In this document: piece by piece, positions 26,188-34,654 of the stretch | Position numbering within the stretch: the stretch's first letter is position 1 | Layout: each line of letters starts with the position of its first letter | Source: RGIG5472 sp051867615 | GTDB taxonomy: Bacteria > Bacillota > Clostridia > Oscillospirales > Oscillospiraceae | Direction: 5' to 3' | Assembly (NCBI GenBank): GCA_051867615.1 | Contig: JBJDYU010000013.1 | Coordinates: 1 to 64,000 of the forward strand | Length of the DNA: 64,000 bases | Notes under the pieces: generated by a model | The model's database searches: none | Seen by the model: only the letters and a program-made list of their open reading frames with translations | Told to the model about the DNA's origin: nothing | Program-made: the position numbers and the translations under genes

Positions 26188-27171
26188 ATGATTCGAAGCT
26201 TTGACCGACGGCCCGCCGCCCGCCACACCGGGCGCAGCGCCGTCTCCGCCCTGCTGACGCTGGCGCTGGCCGTGTGTCTGCTGGGCGTGACCTACGCCGA
26301 CGCGCTGGACACGCGCGCCGCGTGGCGTTTCTCTGCGCCGCAGGACCTGACGGGCCGCGTGTTCTTCACGGGCCTGGCGGAGGATGCGCCGGAGGACTAC
26401 CGTTTTTCCGCCGGCGGGAGCCTTTCCCTGCTGCGCCGCGACCTCTCCCTCCCCGTGGTGACGGAGGAGGAGACGGTGGCGGAGCTGCTGCACCGCCTGG
26501 ACATCTCGCTGGAGGAGGATGAAGCGGTGCTGGTGGATTTCACCGGGGATATCCCGGCGCTCTCCATCGCCTCCGACTTCACCTGCGAGGTGGAGTGGCG
26601 CGAACCGGTGGCCTGCGCCACCCGCTATGAGGAAAACAGCTCCCTCGCCTGGGGCGAGGAGACGGTGGTGCAGGAGGGCCGGGACGGCTACATCCCCCAC
26701 ACCTCCCTCGTGTGGGTGGAAAACGGCCGCGCGACCGTCTCCTTCCCCCTCTTCACCGGGGACAGCACCGCCCAGGATGAGATCATCCAGTACGGCACCC
26801 GCAGCAAAAACGCCACGGTGCAGGTGCTAAGCTACACCGGCGGCACCGTCAACGTGAACGGTCAGGCGCTGCGCTACTCCAAGTGCCTGCGCATGACCGG
26901 CACGGCTTACACCGCCGGGGTGGGCGAGGTGGACACCGTCACCGCCACCGGCACCACCGTCCATGTGGGCGTGGTGGCCGTGGACCGCCGGGTCATCCCC
27001 CTGGGCTCCCGGCTCTATATCGAGACTGCCAGGGGCAGCTACGTCTACGGCGTCGCCGTGGCGGAGGACACCGGCGTGAAGGGCAACGTCATCGATCTGT
27101 ACATGGCGAGCTACGCCGACTGCGTCAACTTCGGCCGCCGGGCGGTGAACGTCTATATTCTCGAGTCATAA
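26188..27171 (+). CDS. Secreted 3D-domain cell-wall protein
   Basis: A 327-residue exported protein. Residues 1-20 are basic and 21-38 hydrophobic, serving as a signal or anchor. The middle contains a G5-like segment (about 150-190). The C-terminus (232-327) is a 3D domain: MTGTAYTAG, AVDRRVIPLGSRLYIE, AEDTGVKGNVIDLYM and a final VNVYIL strand, with the Asp residues that name the family. Such domains occur in peptidoglycan-active proteins like YabE and Rpf/Sps hydrolases. The start at 26188 has a GGAGG site. A miniature element begins directly after its stop codon. Confidence 0.88.
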   Translation: MIRSFDRRPAARHTGRSAVSALLTLALAVCLLGVTYADALDTRAAWRFSAPQDLTGRVFFTGLAEDAPEDYRFSAGGSLSLLRRDLSLPVVTEEETVAELLHRLDISLEEDEAVLVDFTGDIPALSIASDFTCEVEWREPVACATRYEENSSLAWGEETVVQEGRDGYIPHTSLVWVENGRATVSFPLFTGDSTAQDEIIQYGTRSKNATVQVLSYTGGTVNVNGQALRYSKCLRMTGTAYTAGVGEVDTVTATGTTVHVGVVAVDRRVIPLGSRLYIETARGSYVYGVAVAEDTGVKGNVIDLYMASYADCVNFGRRAVNVYILES

Positions 27172-27408
27172 CCACCGGCTAAGCCGGTGGCTTGAGTTGG
27201 CCCTATAAGGGCCTATTACCGGCAAGCGTCTCAAGACGCACTGAAATTTTTTCACTCGCATCACTTGCCCTGCAGCCCGTAAACGGGCGATCACCGTTCT
27301 AACAGAAGCTTTCTATTATTGAAAACTTCCTGTTAGCGGCTCGCTTCGCTCGATGCTTGAAGCTAAAGCTTTTACGGGACACCTCCACCGGCAGAGCCGG
27401 TGGTTTCC
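27172..27408. mobile_element. Non-autonomous IS200/IS605-like element (hairpin-ended remnant)
   Basis: About 237 bp without a gene, bounded by the same palindrome at both ends: CCACCGGC-TAA-GCCGGTGG (27172-27190) and CCACCGGC-AGA-GCCGGTGG (27385-27403). Between them lie further hairpins at 27199-27213 (GGCCCT/AGGGCC), 27226-27239, 27275-27288 and 27301-27334. Subterminal hairpins without inverted ends and an all-structured interior are typical of IS200/IS605 derivatives that lost tnpA/tnpB. It abuts the stop codon of the 3D-domain gene. Exact boundaries are uncertain. Confidence 0.65.
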
Positions 27409-27421
27409 GTGACCAATGACG

Positions 27422-27459
27422 GCAAGACCGGCCGGGCGCAGCGCCCGGCCGGTCTTGTA
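27422..27459 (+). terminator. Hairpin terminator between the element and ksgA
   Basis: A perfect 16-bp stem (CAAGACCGGCCGGGCG) with a CAG loop but no T-run. It may be the original terminator of the 3D-domain gene, now about 250 bp away because of the inserted element. Confidence 0.6.
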
Positions 27460-27510
27460 TAAGCTCTCTCAGCCCTCTCGCGCCCCTTTTCATGCAGCAA
27501 ACAAATTGTT

Positions 27511-27539
27511 TTGCAAAATGCGGTCGCTTCCGCTATAAT
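27511..27539 (+). promoter_or_regulatory. Promoter of ksgA
   Basis: TTGCAA (27511-27516), a 17-bp spacer and a perfect TATAAT (27534-27539), 41 bp before the ksgA start. Confidence 0.8.
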
Positions 27540-27579
27540 GGCAGAGATAAGCGAAACCACCGCGAAAAGGAGACGGCCA

Positions 27580-28446
27580 ATGGAGCTTTGCGATCTGAAC
27601 GTGATACGGGAGCTGCTGGCGCGCCACGGCTTCCATTTTTCCAAATCCATGGGGCAGAATTTCCTCACCGACCCCGCCGTGCCGCCGGCCATCGCCGCCG
27701 CCTCCGGCGCGGACGAGAGCTGCGGCGTGCTGGAGATCGGCCCCGGCATCGGCACGCTGACCCAGGAGCTGTGCCGCATAGCGGGCAGGGTGGCGTCGGT
27801 GGAGGTAGACAAGACCCTCCTGCCGGTGCTGGAGGAGACCATGGCAGGCTTTTCGAATTTCACCCTCATCCCCGGCGACATTCTGAAAACAGACCTGCCC
27901 GCTCTGGTGGCCCGGGAGTTTCCGGGGCTCACGCCCATCGTCTGCGCGAACCTCCCCTACAATATCACCACGCCTGTGCTGACGGCGCTGGTGCGGGCGG
28001 GCTGCTTTGCCTCCCTGACGGTGCTCATCCAGAAGGAGGTGGCGGAGCGCATCTGCGCGAAAAGCGGCACGGCGGAATACGGCGCTTTTTCCGTGTTCAT
28101 GCAGTTCTACACCGAGCCGGAAAAGCTCTTTGACGTGCCGAACACCTGCTTCGTCCCCCGGCCCAAGGTGACTTCGTCGGTGCTACACTGCCGCGTGCGG
28201 GAGACCCCCGCCGCCGAGGCAAAGGACGAGGCGCTGTTCCACCGCACTGTCCGCGCCGCCTTCGCCATGCGGCGCAAAACGCTGCTGAACAGTCTCGCCG
28301 GGGGCTTTGGAGAGCTGACGAAGGCGCAGCTCGCCGAGGCTATCGCCGCCTGCGGCCTGCCGGCGGACATCCGGGGCGAACGGATGGAAATTCGTGAATT
28401 CGCGGCGCTGAGCGAGCGGCTCGGCGCGCTGCTGCAGGAGGTATGA
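27580..28446 (+). CDS. rsmA: 16S rRNA dimethyladenosine transferase
   Basis: A 288-residue methyltransferase that dimethylates A1518 and A1519 of 16S rRNA. The N-terminal FSKSMGQNFLTDP, the SAM loop EIGPGIGTL (52-60), the catalytic NLPYNITTPV (124-133) and the C-terminal FAMRRKTLLNSL segment are all present. ATG 27580 follows an AAAAGGAGA site. The downstream gene overlaps or abuts it. Confidence 0.97.
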   Translation: MELCDLNVIRELLARHGFHFSKSMGQNFLTDPAVPPAIAAASGADESCGVLEIGPGIGTLTQELCRIAGRVASVEVDKTLLPVLEETMAGFSNFTLIPGDILKTDLPALVAREFPGLTPIVCANLPYNITTPVLTALVRAGCFASLTVLIQKEVAERICAKSGTAEYGAFSVFMQFYTEPEKLFDVPNTCFVPRPKVTSSVLHCRVRETPAAEAKDEALFHRTVRAAFAMRRKTLLNSLAGGFGELTKAQLAEAIAACGLPADIRGERMEIREFAALSERLGALLQEV

Positions 28447-28448
28447 GC

Positions 28449-28895
28449 ATGAGATTTGCCAATGAAGAAAAGTCCCTCACCATCACGGTGAAGGACTACG
28501 AGTTCCCGGAGCGCACGGGGAACGCGGAGGAATACGATTACGACGCCAACTGGCTGGTGCTGCGGGGCGTGTACCGGGAGGGGCGGAGCGAGCGCAGCTT
28601 TGAAAACAGCTGCCTGCTCACCGGCGAGCTGCTGGCCCTCTCCGCCGGGCTGAAGCTCCTGGCCGCCGGCGTGCGGGACAGCTATGAAAGCGAGTTCAAC
28701 GACCCCTACTTCGAGGTCACGGCGGAGGTCATAGGTCTGGGCCGGTATCTGATCTACGCCGCCTTCTCCATGCTGGTGGAGGAGGACCGCTGGGAGAGCT
28801 TCGGCGTGGAGAGCTTTCTGGACGATGCGGGGCTGAAGGCCCTCATCGCGGAGGTGGACGAGGCCGCCCGGGCTTTCCCGGAGAAGAAAGGCTGA
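28449..28895 (+). CDS. Hypothetical protein, possibly WapI-like
   Basis: A 148-residue soluble acidic protein: a beta-rich N-terminus (SLTITVKDYEFPE, YDANWLVLRGVYREG) and a helical C-terminus. The YDANWL region resembles proteins annotated as WapI-family, but this rests on memory of a short pattern. ATG 28449 was chosen over ATG 28443 because AGGAGG ends only 1 nt before the latter and 7 nt before the former. No toxin partner is nearby; it is cotranscribed with rsmA. Confidence 0.7.
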   Translation: MRFANEEKSLTITVKDYEFPERTGNAEEYDYDANWLVLRGVYREGRSERSFENSCLLTGELLALSAGLKLLAAGVRDSYESEFNDPYFEVTAEVIGLGRYLIYAAFSMLVEEDRWESFGVESFLDDAGLKALIAEVDEAARAFPEKKG

Positions 28896-28907
28896 ACTTC
28901 ACAAAAC

Positions 28908-28943
28908 AGGCAGGGCGCGGCCGAAAAGCCGCGCCCTGTTTGC
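28908..28943. terminator. Terminator between convergent genes
   Basis: An 11-bp stem (CAGGGCGCGGC and its complement) with a CGAAAA loop, followed by TTTGCTG. It lies between the rsmA operon and the reverse-strand HAD gene. Confidence 0.8.
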
Positions 28944-28960
28944 TGTAAAGGGTCGTTTTC

Positions 28961-29695
28961 TTATGAAAGGCTTAAAACCTCGGTCAGCTCCCGCCAGTCG
29001 CGGATATGGAGGTATTCGAAATCCGGCAGCGCTTCGTTTCTGTGGTCAAAGGACTGGCCGATAGGAACGTCTCCCTCGAAAAGCACCGGGAACATCCCCG
29101 CGTCATGGGAGCCTCGGACATCCGCCGGAATGCTGTCGCCGCAGTACCAGACCTGCTCCGCGGGCAGCCGGGCCTTTTGCAGCGCGATCTCAAACAGGCG
29201 CTTATCCGGCTTGCGCACCAGATAATCGCAGGAGGAGAGGACGAATTCAAAGCGGTTTTTGGGCAGCAGCCGGTCGATCCGCTCCCGCAGCGCCTCCCCC
29301 GACCAGCCGTTGTTGCTGACAACTCCCGTCCTGATCCCGGCTTCGTTCAGGTAATCGAGCAGCTCGTCCGCACGGGGGACCACCGCGCCAGGAGAGGCGG
29401 CGTTGTGAAACACGATCTCCCGCTCCAGCGGCGTTAACGACAGCTCTACCCCTAAGTGCTCCAGCGCCAGGCGGCAGCCCGTGGCGCAGGGGATATCGTA
29501 GTGCAGGACTTTTGTGACCTCGTCCAGCTCCCGGAACACCGCCTCCATCTCCCGCCGGATATCCTGCAGGGTGCAGCGGTTGGGATTTTGGGTGATGAAT
29601 TGACATAACGCGGCGTCCCCACGGGCCGCGTCAAAGTCCGGCTCATACAGCAGGGTGTGCCCCAGATCAAAGAGGATCATTTGCGGCTTTTTCAT
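28961..29695 (-). CDS. HAD-superfamily hydrolase-like protein
   Basis: A 244-residue HAD-fold protein: motif I is FDLGHTL (9-15), motif II lies in VVSNNGWSG, motif III Lys is in VRKPDKRLFEIAL, and motif IV is YCGDSIPADVRG. The nucleophile Asp10 is present, but the +2 Asp of motif I (the general acid of phosphatases) is Gly. That variant is known from non-phosphatase HADs and some phosphatases, so activity is uncertain. The helical cap domain covers about 18-85. It is followed downstream by nothing and is upstream-adjacent to a membrane protein gene. Confidence 0.85.
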   Translation of the reverse strand: MKKPQMILFDLGHTLLYEPDFDAARGDAALCQFITQNPNRCTLQDIRREMEAVFRELDEVTKVLHYDIPCATGCRLALEHLGVELSLTPLEREIVFHNAASPGAVVPRADELLDYLNEAGIRTGVVSNNGWSGEALRERIDRLLPKNRFEFVLSSCDYLVRKPDKRLFEIALQKARLPAEQVWYCGDSIPADVRGSHDAGMFPVLFEGDVPIGQSFDHRNEALPDFEYLHIRDWRELTEVLSLS

Positions 29696-29713
29696 GCTGC
29701 GTCCTCCTGTGGC

Positions 29714-30367
29714 TCACGGCTCAAAGGTGTATTCCAGGCGCTTGCGCCGCCGCTCCGGCCCCTTGAGGTGGCTGCAAAGCCGCGCCCAGAGCAGGGACAG
29801 CACGCCGAAGCCCGCCATGGCCAGCAGCGCCAGACGGAGCAGCGGCCACTGCTCCACCGTCATGCTCAGGGCGAAGTCCGCCACGGATACGGCGAAGGCT
29901 GCCCCCAGCAGCCAGGGGAAGCGCGTTTTGCCCAGCAGCTGGCGCACCGGCGTATGGGGAAAAATCAGCTTATAGGTCAGGGCGAAGATCCCCAGCAGCA
30001 GGCCCAGCTGCGCCGCGAGGGACAGCAGAAACTGGCCCGGCGCCGTGGCGAGACCCGCCGACAGCACGCCCGCCGCGGCGAAACACACCTCGCCCACCGC
30101 CCAGAGGGGCAGCAGCACCAGCGCCCGCACCGCCAGCGGCAGCTTCAGCATCCAGGCCCGGACGCGGTCCATGCCCCACAGCTCCTCATCCTCGTCGAGA
30201 TACACCGCGTAGTCCGGCATTTCCCCGGCGGCAACTATCATCACGTGCCCGTCCTGAGGCGGCTCCGCCCCCGATAGCAGCTCCGCCGCGTCGTCCGCGG
30301 CGGCATTGGTCAGCATCCCGGCGGCCACCGCCGCCGTGACGATGCCCTGTTTCACCCGCTTGTCCAT
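29714..30367 (-). CDS. Membrane protein of unknown function
   Basis: A 217-residue protein. The first ~65 residues contain an Ala-rich segment and an acidic stretch (YLDEDEELWGMDRVRAW); four hydrophobic segments follow from about 75 to 195, and the tail is basic. ATG 30367 has a GGAAGGGGGGAAG site. It ends 18 nt before the HAD gene, suggesting one transcript. No family was recognised. Confidence 0.75.
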   Translation of the reverse strand: MDKRVKQGIVTAAVAAGMLTNAAADDAAELLSGAEPPQDGHVMIVAAGEMPDYAVYLDEDEELWGMDRVRAWMLKLPLAVRALVLLPLWAVGEVCFAAAGVLSAGLATAPGQFLLSLAAQLGLLLGIFALTYKLIFPHTPVRQLLGKTRFPWLLGAAFAVSVADFALSMTVEQWPLLRLALLAMAGFGVLSLLWARLCSHLKGPERRRKRLEYTFEP

Positions 30368-30519
30368 CTTCTTCCCCCCTTCCGGCGGCATCGCCGCCGG
30401 AGCGCCGCCTTTCGCGGCGTTTTTTACCAATATAGTGCATTTTCCCAAAAAGCACAAGAGGGATTTCCGGGCCTTCGTCTTTGTGGTACAATAGAAAAAA
30501 CGACTGCAGGGGAGGGATC

Positions 30520-30957
30520 ATGATGACGCTCACATATGCGCCGGCGCAGGAAGCCGACATAGAAGCCATCTTCGCGTTCAACAAGGAGCAGATCGACCGC
30601 TACGAAGACACGGCGGCCATCGACTACGAGAAGGTTCTCGGCTGGGTGCGCCGAAAGCTCCGACAACACATCAGCGAATATATGTGCATACGCGTGGACG
30701 GCGAAACAGCCGGCTACTATCACTTCCACATGGCCGAGGGGAAAATGGAGCTGGACGACCTGTACCTGTTCCCGGAATGGCGCGGCAAGGGGATCGGGAC
30801 GGCTGTCATCGAGAAGTGCTGCGCTCAAGCCCGGGGGCCGGTCTTCCTGTATGTATTCAAAAAGAACTGCCGGGCCGTGGCCCTGTATGAAAAAATGGGC
30901 TTTCGGGTCACACGGGAAGCCGGCGGCACGCGGTATATCATGGAGCGGGACGGCTGA
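30520..30957 (+). CDS. GNAT-family N-acetyltransferase
   Basis: A 145-residue acetyltransferase. The acetyl-CoA binding loop is in FPEWRGKGIGTAVIEKC (motif Q/RxxGxG), the preceding strand KMELDDLYL fits motif A, and the C-terminal NCRAVALYEKMGFRVTRE is the usual motif B. GGGGAGGGATC precedes ATG 30520. A TACAAT lies at 30487-30492 with a weak -35. The substrate is unknown. Confidence 0.9.
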   Translation: MMTLTYAPAQEADIEAIFAFNKEQIDRYEDTAAIDYEKVLGWVRRKLRQHISEYMCIRVDGETAGYYHFHMAEGKMELDDLYLFPEWRGKGIGTAVIEKCCAQARGPVFLYVFKKNCRAVALYEKMGFRVTREAGGTRYIMERDG

Positions 30958-31003
30958 GAGCCGGACGGCCTGACCGCGCCCAGCGCCGGGCGCAGGAAAA
31001 ATG

Positions 31004-31040
31004 GAACGTCTCCGCGGAAAGCCCGCGGAGACGTTTTTTC
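31004..31040. terminator. Bidirectional terminator
   Basis: A 13-bp stem (AACGTCTCCGCGG) around AAAGC, with six T on the forward side and TTCCATTTTTCC on the reverse side, between the GNAT gene and the convergent small membrane gene. Confidence 0.9.
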
Positions 31041-31047
31041 GCTCCTT

Positions 31048-31284
31048 TCATGTCCCCTGCTTCGCCCCGCGGCGGAAAAAGAGGGCCAGCAGCGCGCAGA
31101 GCAGTATCCCGCAGCCGTAGGGGACCGCCAGCAGGAAGGCCGTGGAGGGCGGGAAGCTGGTCAAGGCGCAGCGTCCGCCCCAGTCCAGCGCGCAGTACTC
31201 GTAGGCCACCACCGCACACATGGTATGGGACAGCAGCAGCGCCAGCACCGCGAACACCCGGCTCCACAGCATGGCTTGTTTCAT
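31048..31284 (-). CDS. Small two-helix membrane protein
   Basis: A 78-residue protein with hydrophobic segments at about 8-27 and 45-68 and three cysteines. It lies 12 nt after the XRE gene stop and reads as its downstream partner. Related small genes often follow HTH-membrane regulators in Clostridia. Function unknown. Confidence 0.7.
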   Translation of the reverse strand: MKQAMLWSRVFAVLALLLSHTMCAVVAYEYCALDWGGRCALTSFPPSTAFLLAVPYGCGILLCALLALFFRRGAKQGT

Positions 31285-31296
31285 ACCGTCACCTCC

Positions 31297-31743
31297 TCAT
31301 TTTTTCCGGAGGAGCAGAAGCACACCCGCCGCGAGGCAGAAAACGCCCAGCAAAAGCAGCAGACCGGAGCCGCGCAGCGTCACGGCGGAGGAGGCGTTCA
31401 GCGTCTCCGCCGCCCCGGGCAGCGCCGCCAGCAGCACGCCCGTGAGCAGCAGAATCGCGGCCCCCAGCAGCGCCAGCGTCAGACCGGCAACGGCTTTTCC
31501 TCGGGAAAGCGGAGCGCTTTTCTCCTCCCGCGTCTCCGCAGGGGCCGCCGCCCGCCCGGCGGCCAGCTCGTCCAGCGAGACGCCGAAGCACTCGCTGAGC
31601 GCCAGCAGCTTCGGCAGGTCCGGGGTGGAGGCGCCGGTTTCCCACTTGGAGACGGTCTGTCTCGAGACCCCCAGGCGTTCCGCCAGCTGCTCCTGAGAAA
31701 GCCCCTGTTTTCTCCGCAGCGTATAGATCTGTTCCGGCAGCAT
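31297..31743 (-). CDS. XRE-family regulator with C-terminal membrane anchor
   Basis: A 148-residue protein: a helix-turn-helix domain (1-60) with GLSQEQLAERLGVSRQTVSKW (the first 20 residues of this are the DNA-binding core), a linker, then two hydrophobic segments (about 85-108 and 122-144). The domain order suggests a membrane-tethered regulator. ATG 31743 has GGAGGGG upstream. It forms a two-gene unit with the small membrane protein. Confidence 0.88.
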   Translation of the reverse strand: MLPEQIYTLRRKQGLSQEQLAERLGVSRQTVSKWETGASTPDLPKLLALSECFGVSLDELAAGRAAAPAETREEKSAPLSRGKAVAGLTLALLGAAILLLTGVLLAALPGAAETLNASSAVTLRGSGLLLLLGVFCLAAGVLLLLRKK

Positions 31744-31920
31744 AGCTCTTTCCCCTCCTGCTGACAGCATAGCCCCTGCAACCGGCGCAGGCCAGCAAGC
31801 TCCGCCGGCAATCCCGCAACCGGGCGTTGCACTTTTCGTGTTTTATTGTATACCATCCCCCCTGCCGCCGCAAGGGTACGCAAAGCGCCCGGGCGTTTCC
31901 GCGCGGGCGTTTTGCCTGTC

Positions 31921-32424
31921 TCAGTATTCCCGGATGGGGATGGATCCGTCGTCCCCCTGCTTTTCGATGGAGAGAATCTCCACCGTATAGCGCACGGTGG
32001 GGCTTGCCTGCACCACCGCCCGGTCCCCCACATGGAGACCCAAAACCGCCTTGCCGAAGGGGGATTCCTTGCTCACCACGCCGTGGAGCGGGTCCGTGCG
32101 GAGGGTGGTCACCAGCTGGATGGTCAACGTCTTGCCGCTCTCCACCATGCGGACGCCCACCCTGTCGTACAGGCCCACCTCGTCCTCCTTCGAGTCCTCG
32201 GAGATGATCTTCGCGGTCTTGATCATGTTCTCGAGGTAGCGGATGCGGCTGCCGTTTTTGTTCTTGGCCCGCTTGGCCTCCTTATACTCGAAGTTTTCGC
32301 TGAGGTCGCCGAAGGCACGGGTGCGCTTGACCTCCTCCAGCAGCTCCGGCATCAGCTCGCAGCGGCGGTAGCGCAGCTCCTCCTCCATCTTCTCGATATC
32401 CTTCCTCGTCAGCTCGTCATGCAT
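31921..32424 (-). CDS. greA: Transcription elongation factor GreA/GreB family
   Basis: A 167-residue factor that rescues backtracked RNA polymerase by stimulating transcript cleavage. The coiled-coil finger carries RAFGDLSENFEYKEAK with the acidic tip residues, and the C-terminal FKBP-like domain reads GVVSKESPFGKAVLGLHVGD. It is about 10 residues longer than typical GreA. An alternative name would be a GreA paralogue; only one is in this window. CGGAGG precedes the start. Confidence 0.93.
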   Translation of the reverse strand: MHDELTRKDIEKMEEELRYRRCELMPELLEEVKRTRAFGDLSENFEYKEAKRAKNKNGSRIRYLENMIKTAKIISEDSKEDEVGLYDRVGVRMVESGKTLTIQLVTTLRTDPLHGVVSKESPFGKAVLGLHVGDRAVVQASPTVRYTVEILSIEKQGDDGSIPIREY

Positions 32425-32505
32425 GGGCGCGTTTCCTCCGTGCTTCGTTTTTTCATTCAGCGGCAGTATAACATAGTTTCACCCGCTCCGCCAGAGGAAA
32501 GGCGC

Positions 32506-32538
32506 GAAAAAGCCCCGCTGCCTGCGCAGCGGGGCTTT
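32506..32538 (-). terminator. Terminator of the first Na/Pi cotransporter gene
   Basis: On the reverse strand a 10-bp stem (GCCCCGCTGC and its complement), followed by TTTTTCG, about 20 bp after the stop codon. Confidence 0.88.
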
Positions 32539-32559
32539 GCTTGTTTCGGCGCGCGTCTT

Positions 32560-34314
32560 TCAGTCTCCCGTGACCAGGGCGTACTTCTTCGCATAGCGCT
32601 GGTAGAGGGAGGCGAAGTCGGGGTCCTCCTCCCGCACGGCCTGCAGGTGCTCGTGAAGCTCCAGACTGGCGTGGGCGATCTCGATGACGCAGCCGGCGAT
32701 GTTGGAGCAGTGGTCCGCCACGCGTTCCAGATCCGTCAGCACGTCGGACCAGACGAAGCCCGCCTCAATGGAGCAGCCGCCCTGCTGCAGCCGGCGGATA
32801 TGACGGGAGCGGAGCTGCTCCTTCAGCGTATCCACCACCTGCTCCAGCGGCTCCACCAGCGCCGCGGAATGGAGGTCATTCAGCAAGAAAGCATTGAGCG
32901 CCAGCTCCAGTATTTCGTCCACGGCGGAGGTGAGGAGCCGCAGCTCCCGCCGGGCGGCGTCGGAGAAGCGGATGCCCTTGGTCTCCACCTCCTCCACGGA
33001 CTCCACCAGATTCACCGCATGGTCGGAGATGCGCTCGAAATCCCCGATCAGGTGCAGGAGCTTGGCGGACTCCGCGTTGTCCTCGCCGCTCATGGGCAGG
33101 GCGCTGAGCTTGACAAGGTAGGTACCCAGAATGTCCTCATAGTGGTCCGCCTCGTTCTCCTCCTCCCGCACCTGCTCCGCCAGCGCGGGGTCGTATTTGT
33201 CGAGCTGGGCGATGGCGGTCTTCATGGCGCGGACAGAGGTGTTGGCCATGTCCTCCGCCACCTTGCGGCAGCGCTCCATGGCGATGGCGGGCGTGGTCAT
33301 CAGGCGCTCGTCCAGCTCGCTTTTCTTTTCCACCGTTTTGGTCTCGGGGATCAGGCGGAAGGCCAACTTCTCCAGCCAGCCCGTCAGGGGCAGCAGCAGC
33401 GCCGTGCAGAGGAGGTTGAAGGCGGTGTGGGCCACGGCGATGCCGAACTCATCCGCCGGGCCGTTCACAAAGGCCGGGTGGAGCAGGGCGTTTACGGCGC
33501 AGAACACGGTGAGCCACACCGCGGTGCCGATGATGTTGAAGCTCAGATGCACCGCAGCGGCCCGGCGGGCGTTGCGGGTGGTACCCACGGAGGAGAGCAT
33601 GGCCGTGACGCAGGTGCCGATGTTCTGGCCCATGATGATGGGGATGGCCGCGCCGAAGGTGATCTGCCCGGTGCTGGAGAGGGCCTGCAGAATGCCCACG
33701 GAGGCGGAGGAGGACTGGATGATGGCCGTCAGCAGCGCGCCGGCGAAAACGCCCAGAACGGGGTTTGTAAACAGCGTCAGGATGCTGCGGAACTCCGGCA
33801 CATCCCGCAGACCCGACACGGCGCCGGACATGGTCTCCATGCCGAACATCAGCGTGGCGAAGCCAAGCAGAATCATGCCGATATCCCTCTTGCGGCTGCT
33901 TTTGGAGGACATATACAGCACGATGCCGATAGCGGCTAAAACAGGCGTAAAGGAGGAGGGCTTCAGCAGGCGGACAAAGAGGTTGTCGCCCTCGATGCCC
34001 GTCAGGCTCAGGATCCAGGCGGTGACCGTGGTGCCCACGTTCGCGCCCATGATGACGTTGATGGCCTGCTTTAAGCTCATCAGGCCGGAGTTTACGAAGC
34101 CCACCACCATGACCGTGGTGGCGGAGGAGGACTGGATCACCGCCGTCACGCCGAGGCCTGTGAGAAAGCCCGCCGTCTTGCTGGTGGTCAGGCGGCCCAG
34201 CAGCGTTTTCAGGCTGCTGCCGGCGCTCTTTTCCAGATACTCGCCCATGAGGCTCATGCCGAGCAGAAACAGGCTCAGCCCGCCGATGAGATTCAATACG
34301 TCAAAAATATCCAT
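32560..34314 (-). CDS. Na+/phosphate cotransporter with PhoU-like domain (first)
   Basis: A 584-residue NptA/YjbB-type protein. Two inverted repeat modules with QSSSAT (61-66) and QSSSAS (near 216) form the transport core; about ten membrane segments lie in 1-320, and the last ~220 residues are two PhoU-like helical repeats (SDHAVNLVE and ADHCSNIAG). Import of phosphate with sodium is expected. It is transcribed alone, away from the phoB-phoR unit, and has a PHO-box-like repeat upstream. Confidence 0.92.
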   Translation of the reverse strand: MDIFDVLNLIGGLSLFLLGMSLMGEYLEKSAGSSLKTLLGRLTTSKTAGFLTGLGVTAVIQSSSATTVMVVGFVNSGLMSLKQAINVIMGANVGTTVTAWILSLTGIEGDNLFVRLLKPSSFTPVLAAIGIVLYMSSKSSRKRDIGMILLGFATLMFGMETMSGAVSGLRDVPEFRSILTLFTNPVLGVFAGALLTAIIQSSSASVGILQALSSTGQITFGAAIPIIMGQNIGTCVTAMLSSVGTTRNARRAAAVHLSFNIIGTAVWLTVFCAVNALLHPAFVNGPADEFGIAVAHTAFNLLCTALLLPLTGWLEKLAFRLIPETKTVEKKSELDERLMTTPAIAMERCRKVAEDMANTSVRAMKTAIAQLDKYDPALAEQVREEENEADHYEDILGTYLVKLSALPMSGEDNAESAKLLHLIGDFERISDHAVNLVESVEEVETKGIRFSDAARRELRLLTSAVDEILELALNAFLLNDLHSAALVEPLEQVVDTLKEQLRSRHIRRLQQGGCSIEAGFVWSDVLTDLERVADHCSNIAGCVIEIAHASLELHEHLQAVREEDPDFASLYQRYAKKYALVTGD

Positions 34315-34415
34315 TCCGTTTGCTTCCTTTCCCCCGAAGGATAGGATTTCCCCGGCTTCCTATTTATATTCCGCTGTCAGTGTAAACGGGCCACCTTAAA
34401 TCTGAAACCAGAATC

Positions 34416-34434
34416 AGGTTAAATCCAGGTTAAA
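34416..34434 (-). promoter_or_regulatory. PHO-box-like direct repeat upstream of the first Na/Pi gene
   Basis: On the forward strand AGGTTAAA occurs at 34416-34423 and 34427-34434, an exact 11-bp period; on the transcribed strand this reads TTTAACCT twice. A TATAAA (34363-34368, reverse) lies 48 bp downstream. Firmicute PhoP binds TTAACA-type repeats at 11-bp steps, so control by the adjacent phoB-phoR system is inferred. Confidence 0.65.
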
Positions 34435-34439
34435 TGTTA

Positions 34440-34585
34440 TACTAAAACCTGATAAAAAGATTAAAAAGCTTTTTATAGCGCGAAGCGCGTCAGGTTTTTA
34501 TGAGACGTGGTGGCGCACGGTACGTGCGCCACCAGCGTGCGAAGCACGCGGGATTTCAAATAAAGCATTTTATTTGAAATCAGTA
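34440..34585. mobile_element. TA-flanked miniature element, copy 1 (146 bp)
   Basis: In reverse orientation it runs TACTGAT...TTTTAGTA, with terminal inverted ends and TA at both edges. Inside are perfect hairpins: 13 bp (GATTTCAAATAAA, 34552-34581), GCGTGC-GAA-GCACGC, and GGTGGCGCAC (34508-34533). It shares end sequences, hairpin order and exact length with the copy at 59473 and is related to the one at 45258. It carries no gene and lies next to the PHO-box repeat. Confidence 0.78.
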
Positions 34586-34605
34586 TTAATTTTCGTGTAA
34601 AAAGC

Positions 34606-34638
34606 GTAAAAAAACGGGGCCGTTTTCACGGCCCCGCT
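34606..34638 (-). terminator. Terminator of the phoB-phoR-HD operon
   Basis: Reverse strand: an 8-bp stem, CGGGGCCG and its complement, followed by seven T, 17 bp after the HD gene stop. Confidence 0.92.
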
Positions 34639-34654
34639 GCGCTGTTCACTTGCC

